Positions 46,888 through 58,287 of a stretch of DNA of 64,000 bases are shown here, in pieces. The stretch lies in contig MU394062.1 of the NCBI GenBank assembly GCA_022578605.1, forward strand, positions 186,001-250,000. The letters run 5' to 3'. Origin of the DNA: Camillea tinctor (Eukaryota; Ascomycota; Sordariomycetes; Xylariales; Xylariaceae). The notes under the pieces were generated by a model, which worked only from the letters and a program-made list of their open reading frames with translations, ran no database searches and was not told where the DNA came from. Made by a program: the position numbers and the translations under genes. Numbering within the stretch: the first letter of the stretch is position 1; each line of letters opens with the position of its first letter.

Positions 46888-47976
46888 TTAACCTCTATTG
46901 AGTGTATTTCCACTGCCCTTTGGATTTGCCTCCTGGAACTCATCCCACTCACGTGCCTTCATTGTCTCTTCGTCTGCCTTCTCCATGTTATCCTCATCTG
47001 GCTCGGGTCTTCTCCCACTGGCCTCTCCTCCACCCTCGATGATATTACCCCGTCGCCGCTCCTCCTCTAGGTACTCATCTATCGTCATAGTCGGTAGGTT
47101 ATGACCTGGTCTGAACACCCCTTTTTGTAGTTCTTGTCGGTTTGCAGTGAGCGTGAATGGCCTTAACGGCTTTCCTTCCCTGCTTAACAGCGGCCCATTA
47201 TGTGCTGACGACAGTTGATTCAGAGGTCGATCAAGTCTCTCTGAATATCCATCGTTAGTATTCGTTTCCATCCGTCGCCGCTCGTCTTCGTGCACGCTGG
47301 CCATCTGAGGCATAGTAGGTTCAGGGGCTTGGGCAAGCATCTCCGTCTCTCGGTTGAGGCCCTCGAGACCTTGGAAGGCCATGTGAACGCAGTAGGAAAG
47401 GTTTGCGAGGTAAAGCTCCCGGACAGCTTCCTCATCTCCTCCGTCTTCCAGGTATCTTGGCGAATTCCGCATATACTCCAGCTTCTGCTTCATCTCCTTC
47501 TCTACTTTGAAGTTGGCTATCTTGGCATTGCGTCGTGCAGCCGGGTCCTTGGTTGATGTGGTTGAGAAGGCTGAGGGGTCTTCATTGTATTCAGCTAAGA
47601 GTTTACTGTGCGCTGCGGACAGAACGGAGTAGCTGTCAAGAAGATGAAGGAACTTCTCATAGGCTTCTCTGGCCTTTTTGAGTACATCTTTCCTTTCTGA
47701 GGGTGAACGGGTTGAAATCCTCTGAACGAGCTCAGCTATACGGAAGTTGACTAGAAGATAAGGGAGGTCTGATGTGGAGATGTCTTCTAGCGCCTCATTG
47801 GGGCTGAACAGGGAGATCTTATATATGATCTCAAGGCATTCCTGGTAGGAGTTAAGGGCCAATGCAAGATCATCATGGTAAGTTGGCGAGCTGCCCTCGT
47901 AAGCTCCGTCCAGGGCCTGTCGTTTCTGTTCAGCTGTTTGGAAAATGGATTTCAGCGTCCGTGGTTCCCCAGCCAT
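46888..47976 (-). CDS. TAP42: TAP42-family protein (PP2A-binding, TOR pathway)
   Basis: Orthologue of yeast Tap42 and animal alpha4/IGBP1, which bind the catalytic subunits of PP2A-type phosphatases and act downstream of TOR in nutrient signalling. An intronless gene of 362 residues, almost exactly the yeast length. The N-terminal helical repeat domain (~1-230) includes LKSIFQTAEQKRQAL, ALALNSYQECLEIIYKISLF, DISTSDLPYLLVNFRIAEL and ARRNAKIANFKVEKEMKQKL. The C-terminal tail carries the hallmark GKPLRPFTLTANRQELQKGV and FRPGHNLPTMTIDEYLEEE, then acidic AREWDEFQEANPKGSGNT. The first ATG (47976, MAGEPRTLKSIF) is used. It precedes cdc73 on the same strand; the next gene upstream, dicer, is divergent. 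Confidence 0.97.
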   Translation of the reverse strand: MAGEPRTLKSIFQTAEQKRQALDGAYEGSSPTYHDDLALALNSYQECLEIIYKISLFSPNEALEDISTSDLPYLLVNFRIAELVQRISTRSPSERKDVLKKAREAYEKFLHLLDSYSVLSAAHSKLLAEYNEDPSAFSTTSTKDPAARRNAKIANFKVEKEMKQKLEYMRNSPRYLEDGGDEEAVRELYLANLSYCVHMAFQGLEGLNRETEMLAQAPEPTMPQMASVHEDERRRMETNTNDGYSERLDRPLNQLSSAHNGPLLSREGKPLRPFTLTANRQELQKGVFRPGHNLPTMTIDEYLEEERRRGNIIEGGGEASGRRPEPDEDNMEKADEETMKAREWDEFQEANPKGSGNTLNRG

Positions 47977-48199
47977 ATTTGCTAGATACAATGGAAGGAA
48001 GGTAGATTAAAAGTTGATATGCGTAGTGCCGTGCAGGCAAATACATTCAAGTAAAACAGAGGCAGAGATGTGTTACTTGTAATTGAGGCTAGAAGTGGCA
48101 AATGGAACTTGAAGGTTTGAACATTGCAGGTGATGAATGAGCTGAAATCGCGGATGATCTAGTGGTGGGGCACCGGGCGAGATCTCGGTTCCCTAAATG

Positions 48200-48835
48200 C
48201 CCCTCCTACCTAGGTAGGTTACCTGTAACTACCTAACCTGTCAGTCCGTAGATTAGGTCACAGAAGGTACTTAGGTACATGCCATGTTGTTTCTATGTGC
48301 ATGTAAGGAAAATCCCTCGTTAAAGGAATATTTTCGTAGAGTTAACTAGGTTAGATTGATTCCATGCATATCTACTCATATATAGTTTACCCCTTTCTTT
48401 CTGTTTCTACTGACAACTCGTCTGCTGAATAGCAATCACAACCAATACTTCAACAAACTATTAATTTTGCATTGATAAAGCAAGAAATAAACATATGATT
48501 TTATAGGGGGGTTAAGTAGCAACATAAGGATGAAAATAGGAATATCACGTTGCTTAGTATAAATAAATAAATTCGTAGATATAAGAAGAAACCATTTGGT
48601 ACTATATAGGTAGGTACTTTCCTTGCCTACCTACATAGGTAAGTAGATATGGCATAGAGACTTAAACTTTCCTAGTCGGTTTATTACCTAGCATGCATGC
48701 AACATTGAAGCAAGTAGGCACGTAACCTGCACACTTCCTACCTAGGTAACAAACAACCAAGCAAGTACCGTACGCAAGCAACCTCACCTTACTTGTGCAT
48801 ATAGGTAAGGCACCTACCTAAAGTTTCTAAGTTAG
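48200..48835. repeat. Dispersed CCTACC/GGTAGG short-repeat cluster
   Basis: At least eight copies of a 6-8-base TAGG/CCTA word, several as inverted pairs meeting in CCTAGG (for example 48208-48222 and 48738-48747). The unit is the same as elsewhere in the window's intergenic DNA and is rare inside the exons I mapped. Confidence 0.6.
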
Positions 48836-48912
48836 AATATTAGCAGGAAGGGGCAACAACTTTCCTGTGGGATATATGGAAGTAGGTGCATACATACTTA
48901 GTGGAAGGTACT

Positions 48913-49125
48913 ATGGTACTTGACATTCTCCCATCACTTCTCTCATTACTTTACCATCGTTTCCCTCCCTACCACTCTCTTGCTCTTCCATCTTTCAAGT
49001 TTGAGATTCTAGCTGCTTGGATAGCAAGCAGTCACCTGATCACTTTCCTAGACTCACCCTATATCTACTACATTTTAATAGGGTTGTTGAGGCCCTTCTC
49101 ATCACTGCCAATCTCCTCGAGGTAA
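48913..49125 (+). promoter_or_regulatory. Possible upstream ORF (70 codons) in the dicer leader
   Basis: ATG at 48913 opens a 70-codon frame rich in Leu/Pro/Tyr, ending at 49125, before the dicer start at 49249. A second frame, open 49005-49322 without its own ATG, overlaps both this ORF and the dicer start codon. Whether they are leader ORFs or remains of a lost gene cannot be told from sequence. Confidence 0.3.
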
Positions 49126-49248
49126 TTGCTGGGAAGGAGAAAGAGCTCGATATCTTTGCTACTAGTCCTAATCTACCAATAATCCTAAAAGTTTTGCCAA
49201 TACCATTCTTCGATCAAATCATTAAACTCATCGAAGATAAAGGGCATC

Positions 49249-52200
49249 ATGTCTTCGACCAACATACACGAGACGTCCGGGATATCTCCCAAAGTTCTCG
49301 TTCCAGAGAACAACTCAACTGAGTATCAAGTGACGACAAAACCTCCCACCTCTGATGGTGGTGATGACGACGACGACGACGACGACGACGACAACGACGA
49401 TGCGAATTCTCTTTCTAGTGACGATGAATTAACAAACGAAGCTACCACATCGTCTCTCATAACAACAACAAAACGTCGTTTATACGATAGCTCGCAATTC
49501 GACAAATGGAAGAGAGACAAGCTACAGCGTACTTCTGGCCTAGTCTCTGACTCGGTTGCGACGAACGAGCAGAAGTCCATGTCTTGGCTTGTCCGGGAAG
49601 CAGAGAGTGAAAAAATCATTGCCAGCCCACGAGAATACCAAGTTGAGCTCTTTGAAAGGGCCAAGCAGAAGAATATCATTGCGGTCCTAGATACAGGTCA
49701 GTTCACTCCTCAAATTCGTATAGTGGACGGCCATTGAACAAAATATTTATAGGAACCGGCAAGACACTGATTGCGGCGCTTCTGCTTCGTCACATTATCG
49801 AGCAGGAGCTTGAAGATAGAAAATCAGGAAAGCCCCCGAGGATATCGTTCTTTCTCGTCTGTCGTCCACCTTCCGGTGTAGAAAGTCGCATCGGCTAACA
49901 TTGCGAGCAGGTCGACAAGGTTACATTGGTTTTCCAACAATACGAGGTCCTCAAAGCCAACCTGGACGTCCCAGTCGGTCGACTATATGGCGAAAGCAAC
50001 GAACCAATATTCTCCTATGAGTTCTGGTCGAAGCAACGTGACGATTGTATGGTGATAGTGTGCACAGCTGCCATTCTTCATCAGTGTCTACACCACTCTT
50101 TCATCAAAATGGAACAGATCAATCTATTAATTTTTGACGAAGCTCACCACACAAAGAAAAATCATCCATACGCGAGAATCATTAAAGACTTTTATGCCGA
50201 TCTTGAAACACTAGAGACAAGACGTCCTCGTGTACTAGGCATGACGGCCTCGCCCGTTGATGCTAAAACGGACATCACGCGCGCTGCCGCAGAGCTAGAG
50301 GGCCTTCTTCATAGTGAGATAGCAACTGTTGCGGACCCTTCCATTTTCAAGAGATCATCCATCAATCGTCCTGAGGAAGAGTTGATTGAATATGCCAAGG
50401 TACAAAATCCGTTCACAACTCCATTATGGCAAAAGCTTCACATGCTAGTTGGCAAAAACCGTGCCTTCAGGAAACTATTTACCTATTCAAAGGATTGTAC
50501 TACTGAGCTAGGTCGTTGGTGTGCCGACCGAGTCTGGCAGCTATGCCTCACACACGAAGAAGCCCTTAAGATAGAGGCTCAAACCGAAAGAGACTGTGTA
50601 TCTTCTCAAGGCGCGAACTCGGTTTCTGTCCTCGACGCTGAGCGCTTGGCAGTTCGCGAGGCCTACCAAACCGTAGTCCACTATGATTTCCCCGAACTTA
50701 AAGATACAGAATTCTATATATCCAACAAGATAATGTCCTTAGTATCCACATTAAAACAATCATTCAAATGCGAAACGGACAGGTGCATTATTTTTGTTGA
50801 GCAGCGGCTCACAGTTAAGCTACTTGCAGATCTTTTCCAGCAGGATGCCTTAGGTCTGCCTCATATCAGGGCGGGGATGCTAGTGAGTTTCTATACTTTG
50901 GCTTCAAAGGATCAACTACTAACCAACTTTGTATAGATGGGTAGTCATGGTAATGACTCTGGAGACCTTGGCATGTCGTTGAAAGAGCAGGTTCTCACCG
51001 TACATAAGTTCCGACAGGGTGATCTGAACTGCATATTTGCTACGAGTGTGGGCGAAGAGGGCCTTGATATCCCAGATTGCAACATGATCATTCGGTTTGA
51101 CTTATGTAAAACCATGATCCAATTCATCCAGTCACGAGGTCGAGCTCGTCGTAGTAACTCGAGATTCTTTCACATGGTCGAAATAACACGAAGCATGGAC
51201 GTCCAGTCTGTCTTCGAGAATAACGATAATGAGGCGAAGCTTCGTGAATTTTGCGATACTCTGCCCGAAGACCGGCTTCTTGCTGGTAATGATTTCGACC
51301 TCGATTATTACCTATCCAAGGAGAAAAAACACCGTGTATACGTGGTCCAGTCGTCAAAGGCAAAGCTCACATATCGTATCAGCCTGGTAATACTTGCTAG
51401 TTTTGCGTCGTCTCTACCCCATCCACCTAACACTCCGTATGCACCTGATTATATTATCAGGAACCTTGGCGGGGAGTTTGAATGCGAAGTCATCCTTCCT
51501 GATTCTTCTCCGATCAAAAGTGCTATTGGACGACGAGCTACATCCCGGCAGATTGCAAAGTGCTCTGCAGCCTTCGAATTGTGTGTCAAGTTAAGGAAGA
51601 ACAAATTTCTTGATGAGTATTTGCGGTCAACTTTCTCGAAGGCCCTCCCTCTGATGCGTAATGCCCGTCTTGCTATCAGTTCGAAAAAGAGGCATGGATA
51701 CCAGATGCGCACAAAGCCCAACGCTTGGTCTTCTCGTGGTGAGCCTGGGAGGCTTTATATTACGATTTTTAGGCTTTCAACACCCGAAGCTCTCAGTAGA
51801 CCATCAAGGCCAATGGCTATGCTAACTAGGCAACCTTTGCCTTATATATCCAGCTTTCCCCTATTCTTCGACAACCAATGTAAATCGGAGTTAGAGTGCA
51901 TTCATTTACCCAATCCCATCGATGCAACTCCCGAGTTGACAAGGAGGCTTACTACATTCACGCTGAGAATTTTCAAAGATATTTTCAGTAAAGAATACAA
52001 GCCAGAGTCAGAAAAAATGCCATACTATCTTGCTCCCTTAATTCATAAACATGACTTCATCTTTTCAAGCGCGGGTGAAGACGTTCGCAGCATTATTGAT
52101 TGGGAGTGTGTATACATGCTTCAGGACCAAGCAAAAGATATTTGCTGGGAAAGCGAGCCCGATGAAGCTTTTGAAAATAAATTTGTTTACGACCCTCATG

Positions 52201-54129
52201 ATGGGTCCCGGAAATTCTACACACTTCACCGATGTCACAACCTCAAACCCACTGATCCTCAATTACCCGGAGTTCCTAAGAGTCAGATTAGGAAGAAAAA
52301 GCGACAAGACGGTACCCAGGACATCTGGAATTTCAGCATCAGCTTATGGGCCAACTCACGAGCGAAAATACCCATTAACCATCATTTACCAGTGATTGAG
52401 GCGGAATACGTATCTCTTCGCCGAAATATGTTGGATGAGTTCGAGCAGGTAGAAGGTATAGAAAGAAGGTGTTATATCGTACTGAAAACTCTTCGGATCT
52501 CTGAGGTAAGTCTTTATTTATTCATCATTCAGTATCCATAACTAACAGTACTAGCTACCGACGGATGTTGTAGCAATGGCTTATACCCTTCCTGCTATTA
52601 TATATCGACTCGAATCGAATATGATTGTCCTAGATGCGTGCAAATCTCTCGAGCTTGATATACGACCTGATCTAGCACTGGAAGCAATGACGAAGGACAG
52701 TGATAACACCGATGAGCACTCAGAGGAGCAGATAAATATACAACGAGGGATGGGGAAGAACTACGAAAGGCTCGAGTTTCTCGGAGATTCTTTCTTGAAA
52801 ATGAGTACGACAATAGCACTATTCTCCAAAATCCCGGACGGGAGTGAGTTCCTATACCATGTAGACCGCATGATGCAGGTTTGCAACCGAAACCTCTTCA
52901 ACAATGCCTTGGAGTTGAAACTTGAGGAGTCGATACGAACCCAAGCTTTCAACAGACGAGTATGGTATCCAGATGGTCTCGAGTTACTAAGAGGGAAGAA
53001 GAATGATAGCAAAGCAGGTCGAAAAGGGGGCGTTAACCGCCATCACGTACTTGCTGACAAGTCTATTGCTGATGTTTGCGAGGCTCTCATTGGAGCATCG
53101 TACATGACAACGTATGAACAAAGAGACTTTGATATGGCGATACAAGCTGTTACCAAGTTCGTCAATCATCCAAGTCACACGATGATGAGGTACAGTGACT
53201 ATTATGCAGCTTACGTAGTCCCTGCCTGGCAAACCGCAGATTCTACGGCCGTACAACAGGAACTCGCACGGCAAATAGAGACTAAACTAGGCTATAAATT
53301 CAACTTCCCTCGGCTTTTGCGTAGCGCCTTCACGCATCCATCTTATAGCACTATATATGAGCGAATTCCGAACTACCAGAGACTAGAGTTCCTTGGTGAC
53401 GCATTACTAGATATGGTTTGCGTCGATTACCTATATCACCGATTTCCCAATGCTAACCCTCAGTGGCTGACAGAACACAAGATGGCAATGGTATCCAACC
53501 AATTCCTTGGCTGTTTGTGCGTGTCACTGGAATTTCAGAGGCATATGCTCTCCATGGCGGGAGGTCTTCAGAGAGAAATCACTGAGTACGTGATTGCTAT
53601 TACAGAAGCTCAAAAACAAGCCGAGGACGAAGCTGAGTCTGCTGGCCTTGAGCGTTCAGCTTATGCTCGGGACTTTTGGGTACATGAGAAACGGCCCCCT
53701 AAATGCCTTCCAGACATAGTAGAGGCTTATGTCGGGGCTGTCTTCGTGGATAGTCAATTTAACTACAGCCAAGTACAGAATTTCTTCGATGCACATATCC
53801 GCCCATACTTCGAGGAGATACATCTATATGACACGTTCGCCAATAAACACCCCGTTACCTTCCTCATCAACATGCTGCAGGTCGACTTTCATTGTGACAA
53901 CTGGCGTCTTATTATCGACGCAGAGGAAGATGAGGAGGCACCCCTTGGTCGTCAGACCCAGGTCCTCTGTGGCGTGATGATTCACGGTGAGGTACGAGAG
54001 CATGCTATTGCTGCCAGCGGCCGCTATGCCAAGACTGCAGCTGCGCAGAAGATGCTACAGAAGCTCGAGGGCATAAGCATCAATGAGTTCAAGCAGACGT
54101 ACGGGTGCGAGTGTAAGCCTAATGAGTAA
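49249..54129 (+). CDS. DCL1: Dicer-like protein 1
   Basis: A ribonuclease that cuts double-stranded RNA into small RNAs for silencing. Exons 49249-49696, 49753-49856, 49911-50882, 50937-52505 and 52555-54129; introns 49-56 bp; 1555 residues, near the Neurospora size. An acidic N-terminus (Asp run ~39-48) precedes the helicase: Walker A DTGTGKT across intron 1, FDEAHH at ~259-264, MTASP, then [10 protein letters not shown] and QSRGRARR. The dicer dimerisation fold is at about 650-740. RNase IIIa has [12 protein letters not shown] with [17 protein letters not shown]; RNase IIIb has [12 protein letters not shown] with [13 protein letters not shown], so both acidic catalytic sets are present. A C-terminal dsRNA-binding segment ends in YGCECKPNE. 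No canonical PAZ is evident, usual for fungal Dicers. Helicase and tail features favour DCL1 over DCL2. Donors GTCAGT and GTCTGT of introns 1-2 fit GTNNGT. Confidence 0.96.
49363..49401 (+). repeat. Coding (GAC)n microsatellite in dicer-like 1
   Basis: An almost perfect GAC run encodes ten consecutive Asp residues followed by NDD in the disordered N-terminus of the Dicer-like protein. Length change by slippage would stay in frame. Confidence 0.85.
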
Positions 54130-55375
54130 TTTAGAATGACGGGATAATGGCTTATGTAATCGCGATCTGAGTCGAGATGGAAGCCAGAGATGATTGAAGA
54201 GTCTGGTTATCTATTCTACGAGGATCAGGTCAGACAGGCCAAATTCTGTCGTTACTCATTTACGTAGGCAGGGGGCTACGATTTATGTTTCTACGCGTTG
54301 ATCATCTTGGTTTTCGGTTCTTATTTTAATACTAGCCATTTGTGAAACCACTGTCTCATTAATTATTACCTTGATATTTAGGGTAGGCGTGTGATGGCAT
54401 CTCATCGTAGGTTCCCCTATTTGATTTAAGTCAGGGGTAAAAAAGGCAGATGGAGGTACGTGTTCAATCTTTCCACATGCATGCGAGTCTCAGATTAAAG
54501 AGTACATATTTCATTTCCTATCCTCATTTCTATGATTGCCCCCCTTAATCTGAATCGCACACCAACAACAATCCAACCCCTTGTCTTTTGGGTATTTTGC
54601 TTCGTCCATATTAATTACATACACATACTGTACACTCGCATGTCGCCATAACTTTCCAACACTTGCTAAGTTGGGGTTGTAAGACAGGTAGGAGCAATAG
54701 AAGAAATAAAAAAAAATACTAACTCGCGCCGACGCAATGAATTGAGTTGCCTTTAGAAGAAAGAACAATACAGTGTAAGTAGGCATATGCGTTAAAAACA
54801 TAATAACAAGAAATGTAAAAAAGGGGGCGGGAGGGGGTAGAAAGTAGAAGAATTCAAAACAGGATCTAAGGGGGTGGGGGGGATATAATGACAATGGCAT
54901 TGGAAGTGTGTGTGTGTGTGTAATACATTCAGTCAAGTAAATCGTACATAATGTGTGTCCGTTGTTCGGTTTCTTCAGAATCGAAACCAAGAAGCAAGAA
55001 AAAAAAGGGAAAATATTGGGCGTGGAGGGGGTATTATTTTCAATAAAAGAAAAATGCAGAAAACAAGAGTCCATCCGTATGGTAGGTTAAAACCTGGTCC
55101 TCCCCGAACGCCGGTCGGTTCTTCTTTTTTATCGCTCGCATGGAAAAAAAAAAAATCTTGTATAAGTGGGTAATAGGAGGAAAGAAAGGGATGCGAAATG
55201 CTTGGGTTTTTGGTATGCGGGTCTGTATGTATGTTTATGTTCGTCGTTATATGTCGTCGTGATTTCTTCTTGCGCGCGTGCGCGTGTGGATGAGGATACG
55301 GGGGAGAGAGAAGTCATTGTATAACGAATTAATCTCTCTTCCTCTCTAGCTTTCGTGAAGCACTACCCCCCTCCC
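54130..55375. other. Intergenic region between convergent genes
   Basis: It lies between the 3' ends of dicer-like 1 (plus) and the serine-rich gene (minus). The 187-codon open frame on the minus strand (54511-55074) is Phe/Leu/Thr low complexity from T-rich DNA and is not supported as a gene. A TG run occurs at about 54907-54921. Confidence 0.6.
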
Positions 55376-58287
55376 TTAGATCTCCGTGCGTCTCGCTCTG
55401 CCGCGGACCGAAACGCTTTCGTAAGCATCGCCGTGATACTTGATATCTTTTCGGCTTCCGCTGCTCGTAGTTTTCCCTTCTCCTTTCCCGGCCTCTTGCT
55501 GCGCGAACGAAGACGACGCCCGCAGCGCGTCGAGGAAATCGAGCACTTCGCCCTCTAGGATGGGCTCCTCCGCTGTCTCGTACCGCGGCTGCTTGCCCCC
55601 CGTCATGCTGCCGTGCGAGTACCGCCGGGCGGCGGCTGGGCGGCGCCGCGGGATGTCGAAGTTGATCTCGTCGTCGGATGAGCATGCGTCGTCCTCCGGC
55701 TCTAGCTTGTACGTATTGTTGTTCCTATTGCTGTTGCTGGTGATGGTGTTGAGGTTGTTCTCATCGTCGTCCGCTTCCGAGTCCGAGTAGCTGAACGCGG
55801 GGATTCGCAAACGCAAAGTCCGGCTGCTGGGCTGCTCGACCTGAGCTGGGATTTGGGTATGGGCCCGAGATGTCGACCGGTTCGATCGCATTGAGCCACG
55901 TCCGGTGGACCAGGCGTCATCGGGTGTGAAAGCTGTCATGTGGAAGGGCGTCTGGAGCGTTTTAGTCTTGGATGTGGTTGTGCTGGTCATGGTGCTGCTA
56001 GTTCCTGTAGTTCGTTTCGGTTTCTTCGGCGTGCGGACCTGTGTGGTAGTCGTGTTGTTGTTGGTGGTAGTGGTAGAGGAGGCGGTAGGGAGACGTGACG
56101 GCACGGCCGCGTCGAAGATACCGGTCAGCCCGGGCAGCTGGAAACCGTCGACTCCGTAGCCCGAGTCTGCAAAGAGTAGCTCCTTTTCGTCTTCACCGCG
56201 GGTCCGGCGCGGCGACGAGGCCGAATCATCGGAGGACACATAGTCATCGATATTAAACTCGCTCTGCCGTGCTGGCTGCTGCTGTCGTTCTCGAGTCGAG
56301 GATTTTGTGGTGGATCGGATCGAGGAGTGTGTATAGCTTGCCTTTAGGGGAGGAGCTGGAGCGGCACAATCTGTTCGACTCTCCTGGACAGATATCGAGG
56401 TCATCGATGCTGAGAATGGGAATACCGGCCCGTTATCGATCGACGTGCTCGTAGTGTGTCCCGATTGCGGCCTGAAGGGATTAGAACTGCGAGTTGAGCC
56501 GCCGGTCTCCGAGGTCAGCGACCAGCGGCGGAGACTGCTTGTTCGTTCGGGAATGGAGCCCTCGATGTCGAAAGCGGTGATACTCTTGGTGGACAGCGAG
56601 ACAATACTCCGGTTACGGACATGGTGACCTGATCCGTTGCTGGTGCTGGGACGGCGCGGAGAACCATTCATTTCTGTATATACTATGTTAACCTAGGTCA
56701 AAAGCCTTGTATTAAAGTATCATGAATATATCATAATTAAGGGTACTCACGTGCGGGCTGCAGAAGTTGTAGTGGGGAGTCATGAAGAGCAGATGCACTT
56801 CCAAGCCGCCGTCTTGATGTACTACGTTGCGCTGACTTCAGTGGAGTCTGGGGTCTTGTAGTTGTTTGTTGGTTGATCTCCTTGCTCTCTTCACGATTCG
56901 ACTTCGGGATACTCTGAAGGCTTTGGCGTTTCGATGGTGATTTCGGGACAGAAAGCGATGAGGCGTGAGACAATGACCGGCATCTGGAGGAGTACTTGGC
57001 AGACTTTGGACGGGTTTCACGGTCTGGCAGAGTCTGCTCGGAATCGCTCCGGGTATGGTTTGGGCGCGGTTGAGGGGCAGCAGCCTTCGTCGACATCGCA
57101 GATTCCCTTGTTCTTTTGTATGAATTAACCTGCTTCCTGGGCGAGTCGGATTTTATAGGACTGCGACTTCTCTGGTCTTCACGATTCGCAGCAGCCCGAG
57201 CTCTCTCCCTAAGAGAGTCAGGGAAATAGTCGGCATCTGTTTCCTTTGCTTTCCTTTCTTTTGGGGCACCTTCTGTTTGACCCGACGAGGATGAAGCCAT
57301 ATGTGAAGGCAAGGATTTTCGTCGATCAACTTTTTCTGTTGTCTTCGACTCTGAAGACTTTAATGATCCCCGTGACTGTTTCCGTTTAGGCAACGAAGTC
57401 CGACCATTAGACTTGGTAGAGCTTGCTCGTAGACTAGATCCCATAGAGCGCCATTTCCTCGATAGCCGGGGATGTTCGTTTTCAGATTCATCGTCGATAT
57501 TGGCTGGGTCCATCCCAAATGTCCTGGCAAACAATTCGCGTGTCTTCGACATGACAGGTTCTGGCGCACTTTCCATCATATTACGATCCGCAACATCCTC
57601 GCCATAGTTTTTTGCGCCGGTAGCCTGTACACGGCCATGAAAATCAGACGGTCGTATTAATGACTGGGCGTCCAACAGGTCGACGAATCCCTTCGCGGAT
57701 GTCGATTCGCTCCCATGACTGCTGCGCAGTGAAGTGCGTGCGAAAGCGGGCGACGGCACACTATATAGTGAGTCGGTTGCATCATTGCGCGCGGTTTTGA
57801 TAGGCAAAATAAAAGATCCGTATCGCGATTTCGAGGTTTGCCGCAAAGAAAGCCTCGACTGTGATGGTACTATAGAGGATACGATCCTCGGTCGACCCAT
57901 CTCACTCCCTCCCTGCTCCGTTGATGCTGTCCTCGGGCGCCCGGTGCTACTGCTGTGTAGTCGGGGAACTAGAGGCGGCGGCGCAGAAGTTTCATCCTCC
58001 TCTTCATAGGAATAGGAGGCGGCACTTCTCAAGTTAGGATGGGATCTCTGATACTTCTCTAAGATACTTGGCCCGTTGCCAGCTACCGGAAAGGTGCCTA
58101 TAAGAATGGCGAGTTAGTAATGGTGAGATGGTATTGAAAGATTACCATATTAGGAAAGGCTCATGACTATACCGCGAATGGGAGGCATCGACGGCACTGT
58201 TGCATCGTACGCCTGCGCCTTGAGAACATCATCATGATTACTCTGTATGTTGGATGATTTCCTCGAAAGAAAACCAAGTAGACCCAT
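55376..58287 (-). CDS. Large serine-rich, mostly disordered protein of unknown function
   Basis: A 919-residue protein I do not recognise by name. Exons (minus) 58287-58173, 58097-56751 and 56673-55376; phases agree. The N-terminus MGLLGFLSRKSSNIQ and the segment PPIRGTFPVAGNGPSILEKY, spanning intron 1, look conserved-type and ordered; QRSHPNLRSAASYSYEEED follows. Nearly everything after is Ser/Arg/Thr-rich with many SP/TP and RxxS motifs, consistent with a phospho-regulated disordered scaffold. One segment (SKTRELFARTFGMDPANIDDE, ~200) may form a helix, and near the C-terminus EEPILEGEVLDFLDALRAS may form another. It ends RGRARRTEI. No enzyme motif, membrane segment or zinc site is visible. 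Homology of the ends among ascomycetes should be checked. Confidence 0.85.

Larger units (their letters stand above)
47977..49248. other. Divergent promoter region, tap42 / dicer-like 1
   Basis: About 1.27 kb shared by two outward-facing genes. It is dense in CCTACC/GGTAGG and CCTAGG words (about 48205-48260, 48605-48650, 48740-48830). The dicer-proximal part (48913-49248) carries two overlapping open frames of protein-like composition, described in findings. Confidence 0.6.

Noticed and set aside
54511..55074. 187-codon minus-strand ORF
   Set aside because: Composition is Phe/Leu/Ser/Thr low complexity produced by A-rich plus-strand DNA, with no ordered motif, and it lies in the space between two convergent gene ends.
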